DNA from: Acanthococcus lagerstroemiae
Lineage: Eukaryota; Arthropoda; Insecta; Hemiptera; Eriococcidae
DNA: 64,000 bases
Assembly: GCA_031841125.1 (NCBI GenBank)
Contig: CM063109.1
Coordinates: 11,074,321 to 11,138,320, forward strand
Direction: 5' to 3'
Of the stretch, positions 1 to 11,286 are shown one piece after another. Below the pieces are notes generated by a model. That model did no database searches and had not been told where the DNA came from. It saw only the letters and a program-made list of their open reading frames with translations. The translations under genes were made by a program, and so were the position numbers. Each line of letters starts with the position of its first letter. Positions within the stretch are counted from its first letter, which is position 1.

Positions 1-189
1 TTTTCTTAAATTTGGTGCACGAAAGTTTTGCGAGTGCCATAAATCCAAGTTTAAGTCAATCCTTCAGGAACAAAGGACCCTTAGAGGCCGATGGCGATTT
101 CTAGTATGTTGATCAGTACAAAAACCTGAATATGGGTTAAAATCGTTCTTATTTTTGCAAAGTGGTAATCTTTCTCAAGCCATCCTTAA

Positions 190-420
190 TTTGATTTTCG
201 CTGGACACATCATCCGCAGACCCTTTGGCAACCTAGAGAAAATGGTAGTCAAGGGGAAATCATGGATAAGAGACTAAGGGGGCCGCTCGCCAAAAAGATG
301 GATGGACCAGGTCAAGGAGATCTCCGACTAGTGTCATTGGAACAGGCCTTACGCAGAGCGGAGGACCGGACAAAGTGGAGACTGATGGCGGAGGAGATCA
401 GTGGATAGATCCTCGAGGCC
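190..420 (+). pseudogene. 3' end of a non-LTR retrotransposon (LINE) ORF2, decayed
   Basis: Conceptual translation in shifting frames gives a pattern typical of the extreme C-terminus of LINE reverse-transcriptase ORFs: AGHIIRRP near 209-232, then a block reading RSPKRWMDQVKEIS near 284-330 and ALRRAEDRTKWRLMAEEIS near 348-404. The R-P-K/R-RW-D motif followed by DR-W is the conserved tail of RTE/Jockey-type elements (family knowledge). In-frame stops and a frame change show it is dead, and no reverse-transcriptase core is visible because the fragment starts near the window edge. Clade assignment is uncertain. Confidence 0.7.
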
Positions 421-2357
421 TCAGCCATATAAAGCATATAAGAACCTGCGGTGATCCTCTCCTTTCGAATGAGCATATTTGTATAAATCGTCTAATCGTC
501 CTGTCTGACTATTTCCTGTGTAGCACGATGCGAACGTCTCACAAACATCTTTTGTCTTCTGCATACCTGTACTTCCGATACCTATGATCTTTTATAAAAC
601 ACACTATTCTTCTTCTTACTCATTGTCTTTTTTCTCTTCCTTCGATTAGCCATGCAGACCACTAGTTTAGTCACAGTGCAGTTACGATTGAGTCACAGTT
701 TACGTTTAGCATTCACGAGGATCTGGTTTTACTATCGATCAATATACGTGTGCTTTTTCTACAGCCTCTTCTTTCTTTTGATTGCGAATGCTCTCGCTGC
801 GGTCTGAACTAAACTCTTCTCTCTCGTACGAATTCCGGAAAACCCGCAGCCCGATGATGATAGAAGAACAGTTCTCGTTAAAAAACGTCCTACTCATATT
901 ACATTTTAGGAATCGCTATCATATCAGGGTGATGTTTAGCACGTAATTTACATACGGTCTGGGCTCAAATTATTGAAAATTGAAAACAGAAACGAAGAAA
1001 CTGCTAAAAGTAACAATATTTGGGGAAGATGCAGGTTCCTCGTATAAGTCCAACTCTGCACGTGGTAGCAAAAATATGGAGAAAAATGAGCATAAACTGT
1101 TGGCGAGAAACGAGCTTATGAAATCCAGCTAATTCTCGACAGGTTAAGGTCCTATCAATCATCGATTTTGCGTAGTTATGGAACATTTAATTGCAAGCGA
1201 ACTAATCTGGTTACAGTTCCGCGTAACCAGATTTACTAATTCATGTTAAGGTCCCTCCGGCTTTGCTAATGTCGCGTGATATGGACGGGTCACCGTACAG
1301 AGTCTGGACTTCGAGTGTTCCGTAATATGGCCATCAGATTTCCACCGTAGCATTAACCATAAATTTTATAATATCGCTGTGTCAAATGAACTCAGATTTG
1401 ATCCCTCGAGACATTACTAGTGCCCATTAAAATCGCAAGTCAATTCGTCAGTGTTTATTATACGTATGCGGCATTAAGAGGCAGAGATGGACGAGCCACG
1501 CAGTCGAGTCGAGTCGAGTGCTTCCATCAAGCAACAAACTTTTTAGTGCGAAACAAAAACGAAAGTAAATTAATGAGGCGAGATAGAGAATTACGAAGCA
1601 GTTGCATGCTTCATTAGCCGCGCCACCAAGTCGGCTTTAGTATCCAACTCTCGGCTTCATTTGGTCCAATTTGCAGACAGATAGCTCCGAATGACCGGCC
1701 ATCATTCGCCATTTTATCGGTAGCCCGTCTCCCGTGCCGCAGGTTCTGCAATCGGCGTAATTTCTTAGCCGCTCCGCCGTAGATGAACTCGTATTTTGGG
1801 AAGACGACGTTAAAAAACTAAACGTTAAATGTTACGCTTCAACTGTCAAGTTCAGGTCAAAATTTCCGGAACTGGCGACTGCGTAGGCGTACTCTCTAAA
1901 AATACTTTTTACGATGTGGAAAAAAAAACGCGTTCAATAATTACGACGCGTAATTAATGGTACAGAATGAGTTTCACATTGACGTTGCTGGAAGCAAATT
2001 GCGCGTATTGTACAATTCGGGTGCGTTAATTCTATTTGCTGTTATTTTTCCGCTCAGTCAAACCACGCTTTACGGTGGTGAATCACCAGGATCATAGGCT
2101 GGCCACTTTCCCGCAGGCAACAACTTGGAACAGAATTGCACAATTTAAGCCCAAAAAGCACAACGCAAAAAGAAGTTACAAAATAGGACTTGTGCTTTTC
2201 TGCTGGGAGTAAATCGTTGGCTCGGAGAGGGGGTGATGTCCTCAGTTATTTATTCAGACGCTATGGACCTTTGAAACATAGTGGAGCACTTGTACTTACG
2301 TCAAAGATCTCAAGGCTGTCAGTTTTTTAATTAATATTACAATTTCAAGAACAGCCC
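421..2357. other. Intergenic stretch, no recognisable gene
   Basis: Only short chance reading frames occur. There is a small GAGTC microrepeat near 1503-1519 and somewhat GC-richer sequence around 1620-1790, but no coding motif, RNA gene or clear inverted-end element could be supported. Confidence 0.5.
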
Positions 2358-2778
2358 TTTCAAAATGGCGTCCCAAGCGCCATTTTTGAGGTGGAAATTC
2401 AAAAAAATCCACGTATATTTTCCTACGTATTTTTCAACGATATATTCATTTTTAGCAATTTTCAAGTCCGGGCACATGCCTAAACAACGAAAAAACCATT
2501 TTTTTGATCAATTATCATAAATTTTTGGCCAGTCTTATGCCCATGAATAGCAGCATGTTTCGCTGTTCCTTATGAAAAAATGATTTATAACTCAAATATT
2601 GTAGATTTACTTTATTTCTAAGTGACCACACGAAATTAGGAATAGCAAGGGAACAAACGTTTAAAAAGTACTATGAAAAAATCTACATAATATACCTACT
2701 AAGTACATACATTATGTAGATTGCAAAATTGAATACCAACACAAAAGATGAAAAATAATTAAAAATTCAAGGGAGGCA

Positions 2779-4200
2779 CTAATCATCATCACTATCCTCG
2801 TTGATTACTGACTCAATTTTTTCGATTTTGAAAATTTTGCTCAGGATCTCAGCTGGCTTCACTGTTTTGTCCTGATACCTTGCATTTGATAAGTAATATA
2901 TTGCAGCTGCTACTTATGAGCAGCAACCAGTCGTTCTCCGAGCCTATTTGCGCAATCACAGCCATGTCCTCCAAGTGCTGATATACCTGATCCCCGTTTC
3001 GTTGATATTTGATCTAAGATTTGTAAGGTTTATTATTAATATGACGAAATCTAGTTTCAAATCGTTTCACGTTAGGCCCCTCTTTCACATATTTAACGCC
3101 GACTTCGTCGTTTTCATCCACCATTTCAGCCACGTAGCTGACAGCTTGGGTTAGTTGATATGTGCCAGTAAAAAAAATTTCTCTTTCGTCTTCTGTTGAT
3201 TTTGGGAAATCCAAAATGTCAGCAGATTCAAGAGGCGCTAACAAAGTTTTTGCTTACTCCGTCGTTTTTCTTCCACTAACTCTGCAAATTCATTTTTATT
3301 TCCCGATTTCTGTGTTATTTACGCAAAAATTTCTTCCACCATTGTAGTATCTGAATTAAAACGCTTGCCAAATTCATTGGTTCATGTTACAAGCTATTTT
3401 GGCGAACAGGCCTACCTTAGGGAGCAACTTGTTATCCAGTTGGCCATGGAGGAATTGCTCCTTTTCCCCCATTACTTAGGAAAAACCGAAAAGTTTTGCT
3501 TGAGAGGAGGGGGGGGGGGAAATTGTGAAAGTCCCAACTGATTCAACTCATTCAACTCAAAATTCCCTAGTATCAAAGCAAAAGAAGAAAAACTTTTTGA
3601 CTTGCTGTCGGGTTTTCCCAACTTCTCGACTCAATTCCCAAGGATCATAGAAAGAAAAAAAGAAAAAAAAAACCAACACTTGTTGGATTTTCCCAACTCG
3701 CCTGACTGAAAGGGTAAATTTTCCCAACTGCTAAGTGGAAAAAACTCCTATGGGGGGGGGGGAGTTGCCCCCTATCGATACGTCCCTGCAATTACTCCAT
3801 GAATAGCTTCGACAAGCTAATGAATTTTTGTAGTTTTACGTGATTCATTGGCCTCTGAAGTAGTCAATTGATTCCTTAGGCCTTTCAATGCTGGTATTAA
3901 AACTTCACAGCCAAGGTTTTTTAAGTACTGTTCAGCATCCCGAAATCCGCGGTCTAAAATAAATACGTCACCAGGTTCCAACAACTTGGGAATTCCCTCG
4001 GAATTGGACATCACAATTTTCATTATTTGTGCGTCATTTTGGGTGGCATAGAAAGGTCCGGGTAAATCTACCACAAGACAATCTGTGGTACAAATCGTGA
4101 AAGGTTTATATAAAGGTTTCTTCTTCTGTCCAGAGTACGATTTCCGTTGGTATAAGTTATTCCTGATTTTTTCATGGTGAATATAAGTTCCATCACACAT
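2779..4200 (-). pseudogene. DDE transposase (DDE_Tnp_4-like) with C-terminal zinc-finger-like tail, decayed
   Basis: The N-proximal block (4200-3817) opens with a DGTYIHHEK motif (first D) and contains YATQNDAQI (second D) and GDVFILDRGFRDAEQYL, all typical of DDE_Tnp_4-type transposases. Just past a nonsense codon at 3819-3817 the frame continues LVEAIHGVI, which supplies the third catalytic residue E. A MITE-like insertion (3407-3788) follows, then AKIACNMN, a frameshift, and NEFGKRFNSDTTMVEEIF with a further stop. The 3244-3014 block has the FFTGTYQLTQAVSYVAEM motif. The last part retains CDCAN and AIYYLSNARYQDK and ends in an acidic tail with the stop at 2781-2779. The Cys-x-Cys...His arrangement resembles a SWIM-type finger (inference). 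At least two stops, frameshifts and the insertion make it non-functional. It sits between the inverted ends and is their presumed cognate enzyme. Confidence 0.85.
3407..3788. mobile_element. hAT-like MITE inserted in the transposase relic
   Basis: The segment separates transposase parts that are contiguous in the family. It begins CAGGCCTACCTTAGGGAGC and ends with CGATACGTCCCTG, whose reverse complement begins CAGGGACG, an imperfect CAGG-type inverted end. Inside are several TTCCCAACT repeats and two G runs (3511-3519, 3753-3762). A target duplication could not be read, so the exact borders are approximate. Confidence 0.5.
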
Positions 4201-4562
4201 GATACTATGGCCAATTTTTCTTCAGTATGGTATAATCGATCTGCAGTTAGAGCTGTATGTTGTCCGATGAGAAAAGATTGTGAATATGCAGAGAATCCAA
4301 AATACTTATGTTGCCGGAAAATTCTACGTTAAATTAAGTTAATTTTGATTGAAACTAGCACTAATTTCCGAACAGAATAGGTTTGGTTACTCAAGTCGCG
4401 AATTATCTCATTTATACATATAGTACTTCATGTGGTCAGTTCAAAATAAATGAAGTGAACCTGCGATATTTGAGTTATAAATAATTTTTTCATAAGTAAC
4501 TGCAAAACGTGCTGTTCATAAGCCAAAGAATGGCCAAAAATTAGTGATAATTGATTAAAAAT

Positions 4563-4848
4563 ACCTATGGCTGGAATAAAATGGAAATGTCAAAATCTCT
4601 GAACTGAAATGTCACCATGAAGAGCTAAAGAACTGTGAGCTGAACTGAGCTGGAAATGAGAAAAGAAGAAGAACTAGTCGCGTAGGGTGCAGCAAAGATC
4701 AAGATCGATCAAGTATACCCATGACTGAAAGAAAAATGAATTTCCATGGAAATGTCAACAACTGAATTCGTGTCGGGGGAGCATTACGGTTTTCGCTCTA
4801 ATATACCCAGTAGTAAAAGCATAATATGATGCTTAAAAGATAAGATGG
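4563..4848. repeat. Insertion inside the right inverted repeat of the transposon
   Basis: The right inverted repeat matches the left one up to about 4560 and resumes at about 4849; the roughly 285 bp between have no counterpart on the left. Part of the insert (4735-4815, AATTTCCATGGAAATGTCAA and a following CGGTTTTCGC) is related to 5368-5430, and another part (4678-4712) matches 5308-5340 in inverted orientation. It therefore belongs to a dispersed family with at least two local copies. Confidence 0.6.
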
Positions 4849-5299
4849 TTTTCCCATTGTTTAGGTATGTGCCCGGACTTGAAAATTGCTAAAAATGAAT
4901 ATATCGTTGAAAAATACGTAGAGAAACATACGTGATTTTTTTTTTTATTTCCACCTTAAGAATGGTGCTCAGGACGCCATTTTGAAAATTTCAAAGTCGA
5001 TTTCAAGAGTATATAAGTGATAAAAAAATTTGAAAAAAATTGAGAATATTTGTACTCATGACTAACTACTATTCAACAAGTTTCGCTTTAATTGATTGAA
5101 AAATACCTGAGATAATGCTAAAAACATGAAAATCGCATGTTTCAAGGTCACACCCCCGTGGAGGTGGATGGGAATGACATCATAGGCTCAACAATTTTCT
5201 TTTGTCAATACTTATCGAGGACTAAAATAAAAATCGAAAAAATCGCCGAGGGCCGATTCACCTATCTTTAGGGATACAGCCTTTATGTTTCTTTCAGCC

Positions 5300-5660
5300 A
5301 TGTGCTCACTGATCTTGATCTTTGCTACGCCCTGCGCGACTACAGTCCGCAGACGTGTTGTTAATATAAATTTCCAAGGAAATGTCAACCAATGATGCAC
5401 GGTTTTCGCACAAGTATACTCAGTAGTATGACGTGATAGTAACAGGAGCATGTTGGGTGAGCATGAGCATACCCCACCCCCAGTACCACCCACCAGAAAC
5501 CTTTGCGAGAGTGTACTGAACAGCTTCTCAAAGTTTGATAACCACTTCCCAAAGTCTCATGGCGATTGGATTAACAGTGTAGTAAAGTCTGCAGCAGTGT
5601 TGTTATAGAAATTTCCATGGAAATTTGAAGGACAGACAGACAGGCATACGTTCATTTTTT
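5300..5660. repeat. Second, rearranged copy of the inserted repeat family
   Basis: Contains TCTTGATCTTTGCTACGCCC (inverted relative to 4680-4712), AATTTCCAAGGAAATGTCAA and CAGTAGTA in the same order as the 4735-4815 copy, followed by a GGACAGACAGACAGGCATAC tail. No coding function is seen. Confidence 0.45.
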
Positions 5661-6077
5661 ATACATACAAGACGAAGATAGACAAAGGCTAATTGTATAA
5701 TGGTATTCTATGGATATGAAACCTAGGCAATAGGGGCACAAAGAGGGGAAAAAAGATAAAAGATTTTGAAATTGAATGGTATTGAAGAATATTGAAAATC
5801 AAATGGATAGGAAAGATCAGGAATGAGGAAGTATTGAGATGAACAGAAACGGAAAGGGAAATTTGGAATATAATTGAAAAGTTAAGAAATAAAATGATAA
5901 TTCGTAATATAAGATATACAGATCGAGATATTGCTATTACTGTTACAGCGAATGGTTGAGGTAAATAACTTGAATGGACTATAAAGAGCTGATAATGAAG
6001 AATACAAAGCGTAAGTCATTAGCATAAGAGAGAGAAAAGTGGAGAGATGGAATCTACTAGTCGGGATACTACGAAAC

Positions 6078-6320
6078 ATGAAGGGTAAAAAATCAAAACT
6101 CACAATTACCATTTTACTTCAAGGGCGCAAATAGGCAAAATACTGTGCACGGGTACAGGAATATCTTTGCTGCGCCTGTGAACATGGAGTATGTTATACA
6201 TACCGCACCTTCACAGGCGCAACAAAGATATTCCTGCACCCGTGTACACTATTTTGCCTATTTGCGCCCTTGAAGTAAAACGACAAATGTGAGTTTTGGA
6301 TTTTTTTTCTTACCCTTCAT
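6078..6320. mobile_element. Foldback (hairpin) MITE
   Basis: Two arms of about 105 bp (6078-6183 and 6210-6320) are near-perfect reverse complements, separated by a loop of about 26 nt. The outer ends read ATGAAGGGTAAAAAATC and GATTTTTTTTCTTACCCTTC. The inner arms contain GGGCGCAAATAGGCAAAAT and ATTTTGCCTATTTGCGCCC. There is no coding capacity. The low divergence of the arms suggests a young or gene-converted copy. Confidence 0.85.
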
Positions 6321-6765
6321 ATATGTGTCATCGTACATGCTCCGAACATTCTTCAATTCCTTACGAGAACTACCCTCTGGTATCCGCCTTTCACACTCCA
6401 TCACGTCACTAATTACTTTTGTGAGGATTATTTAAACTCTACAGTCTACACCCTCTCATTTCCGTATAATCAATTTCTAATCCGAGTGCTCAAGTCGAAC
6501 AGCGCGGAAGAAGGACTGCAGAGCCAAATAACGAGGAAGGCTACAATCTCACAGCCAGCGGGTACTGGGGTCGGACCAACGCGACTGCCAATTCACCAAC
6601 GGATCCTTGATCTTTCCAGTCACCGGAGGCGTCGTTCAAACTTCAGTAGCACCTCGAAGGTCGTGCAAAATGACAGTTTCGGCGTCGTTATACGTCCGCG
6701 GTAAATCACCATTCGGCGTTCCGCAATCGCCGCACAGCGATTCATTAATGGTGTAAGAAGTCAAG

Positions 6766-6777
6766 ATGAAGAAAAAG
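6766..6777 (+). CDS. Candidate first coding exon (Met-Lys-Lys-Lys) with splice donor
   Basis: An ATG at 6766 is followed by three Lys codons and an AAG|GTGAGC splice donor, in a GC-richer stretch (6480-6780) that is open upstream and resembles a 5' exon. A very short first exon splitting a signal peptide is common in insect genes, but no partner exon of matching phase could be proved. It could belong to the gene at 19.6-22.0 kb only if intermediate exons exist. Treat as a hint. Confidence 0.2.
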
Positions 6778-6898
6778 GTGAGCACGGGTTGTCGACTGCT
6801 GCCGCAGCAGCAGCCATAAGCCGTGAGTATTATGAAACGAGCAATCGCCCGATTAACGAGTTCAACTGCCTATTATGTACACTACATCCTGCTTTAGG

Positions 6899-7167
6899 CG
6901 TACCGAGTACAGGTTAATTGTTACTCTTATCGTAATGCGAACCCTGAAAGCAGACTTATTTCTTAAGAAGAATATTAACTTGTCCGGCAGCCTGTTTGCG
7001 GAGATGGATCGTACTCGATTTCGATCGGATGCTGTTTTCAAGTACAGATTGACGCGAGCGTGCGACGTGAACGCGTCCGAAGCCACGACCGGCGCCAAAA
7101 TATGCGAATGCGACCATGCCGAAGTATTTGAGACTCGCGAGCCTTTGGATACCGCTGGTATTCCTGG
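6899..7167 (+). CDS. Candidate internal exon, unrecognised
   Basis: The frame is open across this interval and ends at CCTGG|GTAAGT, a strong donor. Codon use is GC-rich from about 7000 on, unlike flanking DNA; the peptide includes ACDVNASEATTGAKICECDH and ends near EPLDTAGIP. The donor leaves two bases of a codon, which does not fit directly onto the acceptor at 19587 (that needs one base upstream). If it is part of that gene, another exon must lie between. The acceptor is not settled: AG sites occur at 6897, 6912 and 6967. No domain recognised. Confidence 0.3.
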
Positions 7168-7946
7168 GTAAGTGTTCAGTTTATTAGCGTAAATCTAAAA
7201 AGTTATCGGTAGAATACGTTGATTGTGGGCATTGGTGAATTTCGTACGAGAGTGGCAGGTAAGTTTCGAGCAGTTTTCCGCTTGCGCGCTAACACTGAAA
7301 ATATTGAACCCGAGTCGATGAGATGAAGTGAAATACACTGGATACTAAGGTGTCCCTTTGCAATTTTTGACAGATCCTTCGAGACTGCGTGAAAATGAGG
7401 GCGAAAAATTTGAAAAGCCACAGCTCGATTGGATAAAGGAAACGCATACTACAACCTCTCCCCCCCCCCCCATGGAAAATAACACGAAGTTTGGCTTTTT
7501 AATTAATAATTATTTTTTTCCTTTTCTTGTAATAACTCTAGAAGTATTTGAATACACACGTTTTGGATAGGAGTTTGGATATTATTAGACTCTACGATCT
7601 GAGCGGATGACTCTTGGGGATAGAGTCTTATAAACCCAGATGCGGAAATACACCATTTCGGATCCCGAAACAACGTCCACCCATTTAAACTCGCGTAAAA
7701 CTAGTTCTGTTAAAAATCGTGTTATGAACGAACAACGAACTGTTCACATTTTGAATCGAAAATTATACACAGCGGTTGAAAATCCACTCAAAATTCGATT
7801 TCTGATAACATTTTCTTACACACATGTTGCCTTCAACCCCTAATCTAATTCGGTCAATAAACAAACTTTGAGCACTGACTTTAAGTATCAGTACTTGAGC
7901 GTTCGTTGACCGAATGAAATTACACATTGAAGGTGACATGTGAGGC

Positions 7947-8797
7947 AGTGCGGGGAATGAGGTCCTACTTTGTCGATATGGAATTATGAGTACCGGCATA
8001 TATACATATATACTAGATAAAATTTCTGACAAAATGAGGCCTTGCGGAGTTCTCTAGCATTAAAATTCGCCCAGATATGGCTGCTTAAAGTTGAGATTTC
8101 AAAAACCCTGATTTTGAGGTAAGTGAAAATTAAAAAAGGTTAGAAAAAACGAAAGATTACAAATTCAAAGCAGCAATATCCAGAGGCGGAAACAGAGCGA
8201 AAACTTTTGGGGGGCTGAAGCCCCAGCGTCTACAATAACTTTATAAAAATCCAAAAATCATAGCCCCCCCCCCCCCAAGAGAAAAACTATATTAAAAATA
8301 GATTTTTCTGTTTGTAATACTTTCTTTGCATGAATAAAACTTACTGTATTAAGATTAATTTTAAAATAAATTTGGAGGGAGCTAAATTGGAAACCGAGGG
8401 GGTTAGCCCCCTAGTTCTCCCTATTTCCGCCCCTGATATATCTCTGAGGCAAATAAAGCTAGAGAACTTCGCGAGGTCTCATTTTGTCACAAAATTTTAT
8501 GAAGAATTTCGTCGGCAAAGTGGGACCTTTTCAGAAAACTAATACGAAATGAAAGCGTTTTCCAGTGAGAACAAAACTGAGCTGGGTGAAGGCAAAACAG
8601 AGAAAGAATGAGTTCATACGTTTTCATTTGTAATGAACGAATGAAGGCAGATCGAGAAAAACGGATAACGCAATTCGAAAGAGGGGGTTCATTCTATCGA
8701 AATCGCCACGAATCCCAATTTCGACAGTGTTGAACTTGATTTACAAAAATTGCCGTATCTCAAAAACTAGGATCGACAAGTCCTTATTCCCTGCACT
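7947..8797. mobile_element. Inverted-end repeat element, copy A
   Basis: The left end AGTGCGGGGAATGAGGTC and the right end (reverse complement of TCCTTATTCCCTGCACT) form terminal inverted repeats of about 30 bp. The same element in the same orientation occurs at 39762-40826. Internal phrases such as CAAAATGAGRCCYTGCGGAG and ATATGGCTG are shared. This copy is interrupted by a MITE at 8181-8435. Non-coding. Confidence 0.7.
8181..8435. mobile_element. hAT-like MITE inside copy A
   Basis: Ends are CAGAGGCGGAAAC and TATTTCCGCCCCTG (reverse complement CAGGGGCGGAAATA). Removing it rejoins the host repeat: CAAAG...CATATCTCTGAG, as in the uninterrupted copy near 39975-39995. Flanks show an imperfect ATATC/ATATATC duplication. 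The interior has a C run at 8264-8277 and no open frame. Confidence 0.7.
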
Positions 8798-11008
8798 ACT
8801 ACGTATATGAGTAAAGATGATTATCAGAAACTGAATCATAAGTGGATTTTCAACCATCTGTTATCTGTAGCTCAAAAAAAATGAAAATTCATTTATAAAA
8901 CGATTTTCAATAGAACGACTCTTACACATGCTCAAATGGGCGGTCGAAATTGGGGAGAGAGAGGGCTAAAAACATGTAATTCGAGACGAGTGTCAATTTC
9001 TAGGTTTACAAATTTGGGGTTAATTTGTCCATTTAACTCCCTTAAGTGCCACCAAACGGAGCTCAAGGACAAATAATAGTAATATTTCTAGTGTTTCTGT
9101 ATAGGTCCGTTACCACGAAAAATTGATAATTATTAGTTTTTCATCCCCTCTAATGGCAGTCGATGAGTTGAGTCTCAATATAACTTGCTGAATTAAGTTT
9201 ATAAACCTATAAATCCTATAAAAAATCGAATAACAAACTCGGAAAAAATGCCAAATATTTGGCCTCAACCTGCTTGTTGGTGGAATCACGGAGGGTCACG
9301 TGTGAAAACTAACCTCAAAATCGAATTCAATTATGTTGAAAACCTGTAAATCAAGTACGATCCTGAAAAACTCCCGTTATTTGGTCTTAACCCCCCCCCC
9401 CCCCCCGTCGGTGACACCTAAGGGGATCGATCAAAAAATGAACTCAAAAATCGGAATCAGCGACCTTCAAAACCAAGAAATCAACGCCAGTCTTGAATTT
9501 ATTTATTTTTTTAACTTTCACTGCCTCCTCTTCCCCAGGAGCCGTCAACCAACATCGTAGGGCCAAACAATTAAATTATATCCAAACCCTTTTCAAAACT
9601 TCGGTCGGAATACTTTAAGCATTATTACTGGCTAATAAAAGTATAATTAGTTAAAAAAGTTAGAAAGTCATGTTATTTTCCATAAGAGAAGGAGGGGCTC
9701 ATGACACGTGTCTCCCCTATCTGATCGAGTTAAAATTTTCAGTAAGCCTTTCCGAATTTTTTGGGTTTTATTTCATGTGAATTCCGAAAAGGATCTGAAA
9801 AAAGTCGCAAAATAAGGGACACCCCGGTGGATACATTATAACGATTCTTTAAACAGCGAATATCGATCGACACATGTAGTCGACATTGTGGAGGACTAGT
9901 CGGTTAGAACTGAAAATCCAGTTCGTAAATTTTTCAAAATTTAAATTTCTTTGGGTGTCGCATTTCATTATGGGAACGGAGAATTTTCGACCTCAACATT
10001 TACTCCTAATTTTATTTGCATTACAAGTTGTAATTTTCATTCCAGCTACCGTTCCTTATACCCTGTTTTTTTTTCTTCTTTGAAAAGTGTCCATATTTAT
10101 GGTCCTTATTTCCAAGTCAGATCTAGCATTTGCCTGGTCTTAAGCCCATTTATTACATAGTGAGATTTTTTTTTTAAGCAATACTTAGGTTTTAATAAGG
10201 AAAAATGTGGGAAAAAGTATGACGATGAACCCTTTTTCTCCACGGCGTCAAGATTTCATTACATAAATATTTGTTTAGAGCGAGAAGAAAATGATTTTGA
10301 ACTTTGATGATGACCCCGACTAAAATGTTGCATTTTGGGGCATAAGAAGAATGCTTGTGTTGAATTTTATTTAATGTTGATATTACGATCATATATTTAG
10401 CTTAGGAAGCCGAGTATTTAGGAAGACTTAAACACTATTTCAAATCCAGGCTTCATTAAAAGTCTTCTAGGGTTGAATCAGATTCTTTCAGACTTCTGTG
10501 TAACATTCCACTGCCCTACAAATTTTGACATTTTCTAGTGTCAGAGATCTGGATCTAATTTTTTTCCCCCTAAATGTATTTATCACTTTGATTTTAAATC
10601 CGTTATCCGGTTTTCCCCTACAAACTCTCAGTTATTCCGCGAATTGTCTTTACAATGGCCAAAAATGTAATTTTTCGTGTTTTTCGGATCTATTTTTGAC
10701 ACTTGTGGAATTTCATTTCGAAAAATTGAAAATTTGTTAATGGACCAGTCTTGAGTGGAATTCAGATGTGTCCTCAAATTAGGGTACAGACCATTTTCGG
10801 GTTAGAATATTTTGCTACCCCAAGGAAGGTTTAATTCTACATTTGGGACACCACTAAAAAATTAACACCTTTATAAGTCTATTCTCCACGTAAAATTTAA
10901 CTCAAAATTGCGATACCATTCATTTTTACTCGCAAACATGGCTTTTGAAAAGTCAAACATTTCAAAATTCAGACTTTACACAAACAAACATGAAACTATA
11001 TTGTTTCT
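8798..11008. other. Non-coding, unclassified
   Basis: AT-rich sequence with C runs (9391-9405) and no exon-like or RNA-gene signal. Phrases such as CAACCTGCTTGTTGG recall decayed MITEs, but no paired ends were found. Confidence 0.4.
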
Positions 11009-11286
11009 CAGAAACGAACTTGACTTTCAGTTTGGGGAGAGGGCTGGGGGAGGTGGAGAAGAAAAGTTGGCTGGCAAATATTTTTTTGAAAACTAAAAAC
11101 TCGCCAACCAAATTTGTAAAAAATTGAAAATTTGCAATTTGTCAAAATATTTTTTAACTGAAGAAAAAACAAACAAACGTTCTTAAAAAATGAAAAATTC
11201 AAATGAACAGTTTTAAAATTTGCCGACTGCCAACTTGTTGGGGGGAGTGTGCTTCAACCTACCAAAGCCCCATAGTTTCGTCCCTG
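11009..11286. mobile_element. hAT-like MITE (CAGAAACG family)
   Basis: Ends are CAGAAACGAACTTGACTTTC and CATAGTTTCGTCCCTG. The flanks TTGTTTCT (11001-11008) and TTGTATCT (11287-11294) are an 8-bp target duplication with one mismatch, the hAT hallmark. The interior (TTTGCCGACTGCCAAC and GAAAATTC blocks) matches the element at 47007-47349, so this is a family with at least two copies here. Confidence 0.75.

Larger units (their letters stand above)
2358..4993 (-). mobile_element. DNA transposon with about 250-bp terminal inverted repeats
   Basis: The left end (from 2358, TTTCAAAATGGCGTCC) is repeated in reverse complement at the right end (ending about 4993). The inverted match runs through GCAATTTTCAAGTCCGGGCA (2455-2474) against TGCCCGGACTTGAAAATTGC (4871-4890), and continues inward to about 2605 on the left and 4465 on the right. 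Between the ends lies a minus-strand transposase relic. The right arm is split by about 285 bp of foreign sequence (4563-4848). Target duplication is not clear. Long inverted ends plus a DDE transposase indicate a cut-and-paste class II element; all copies of the gene parts here are inactive. Confidence 0.85.
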
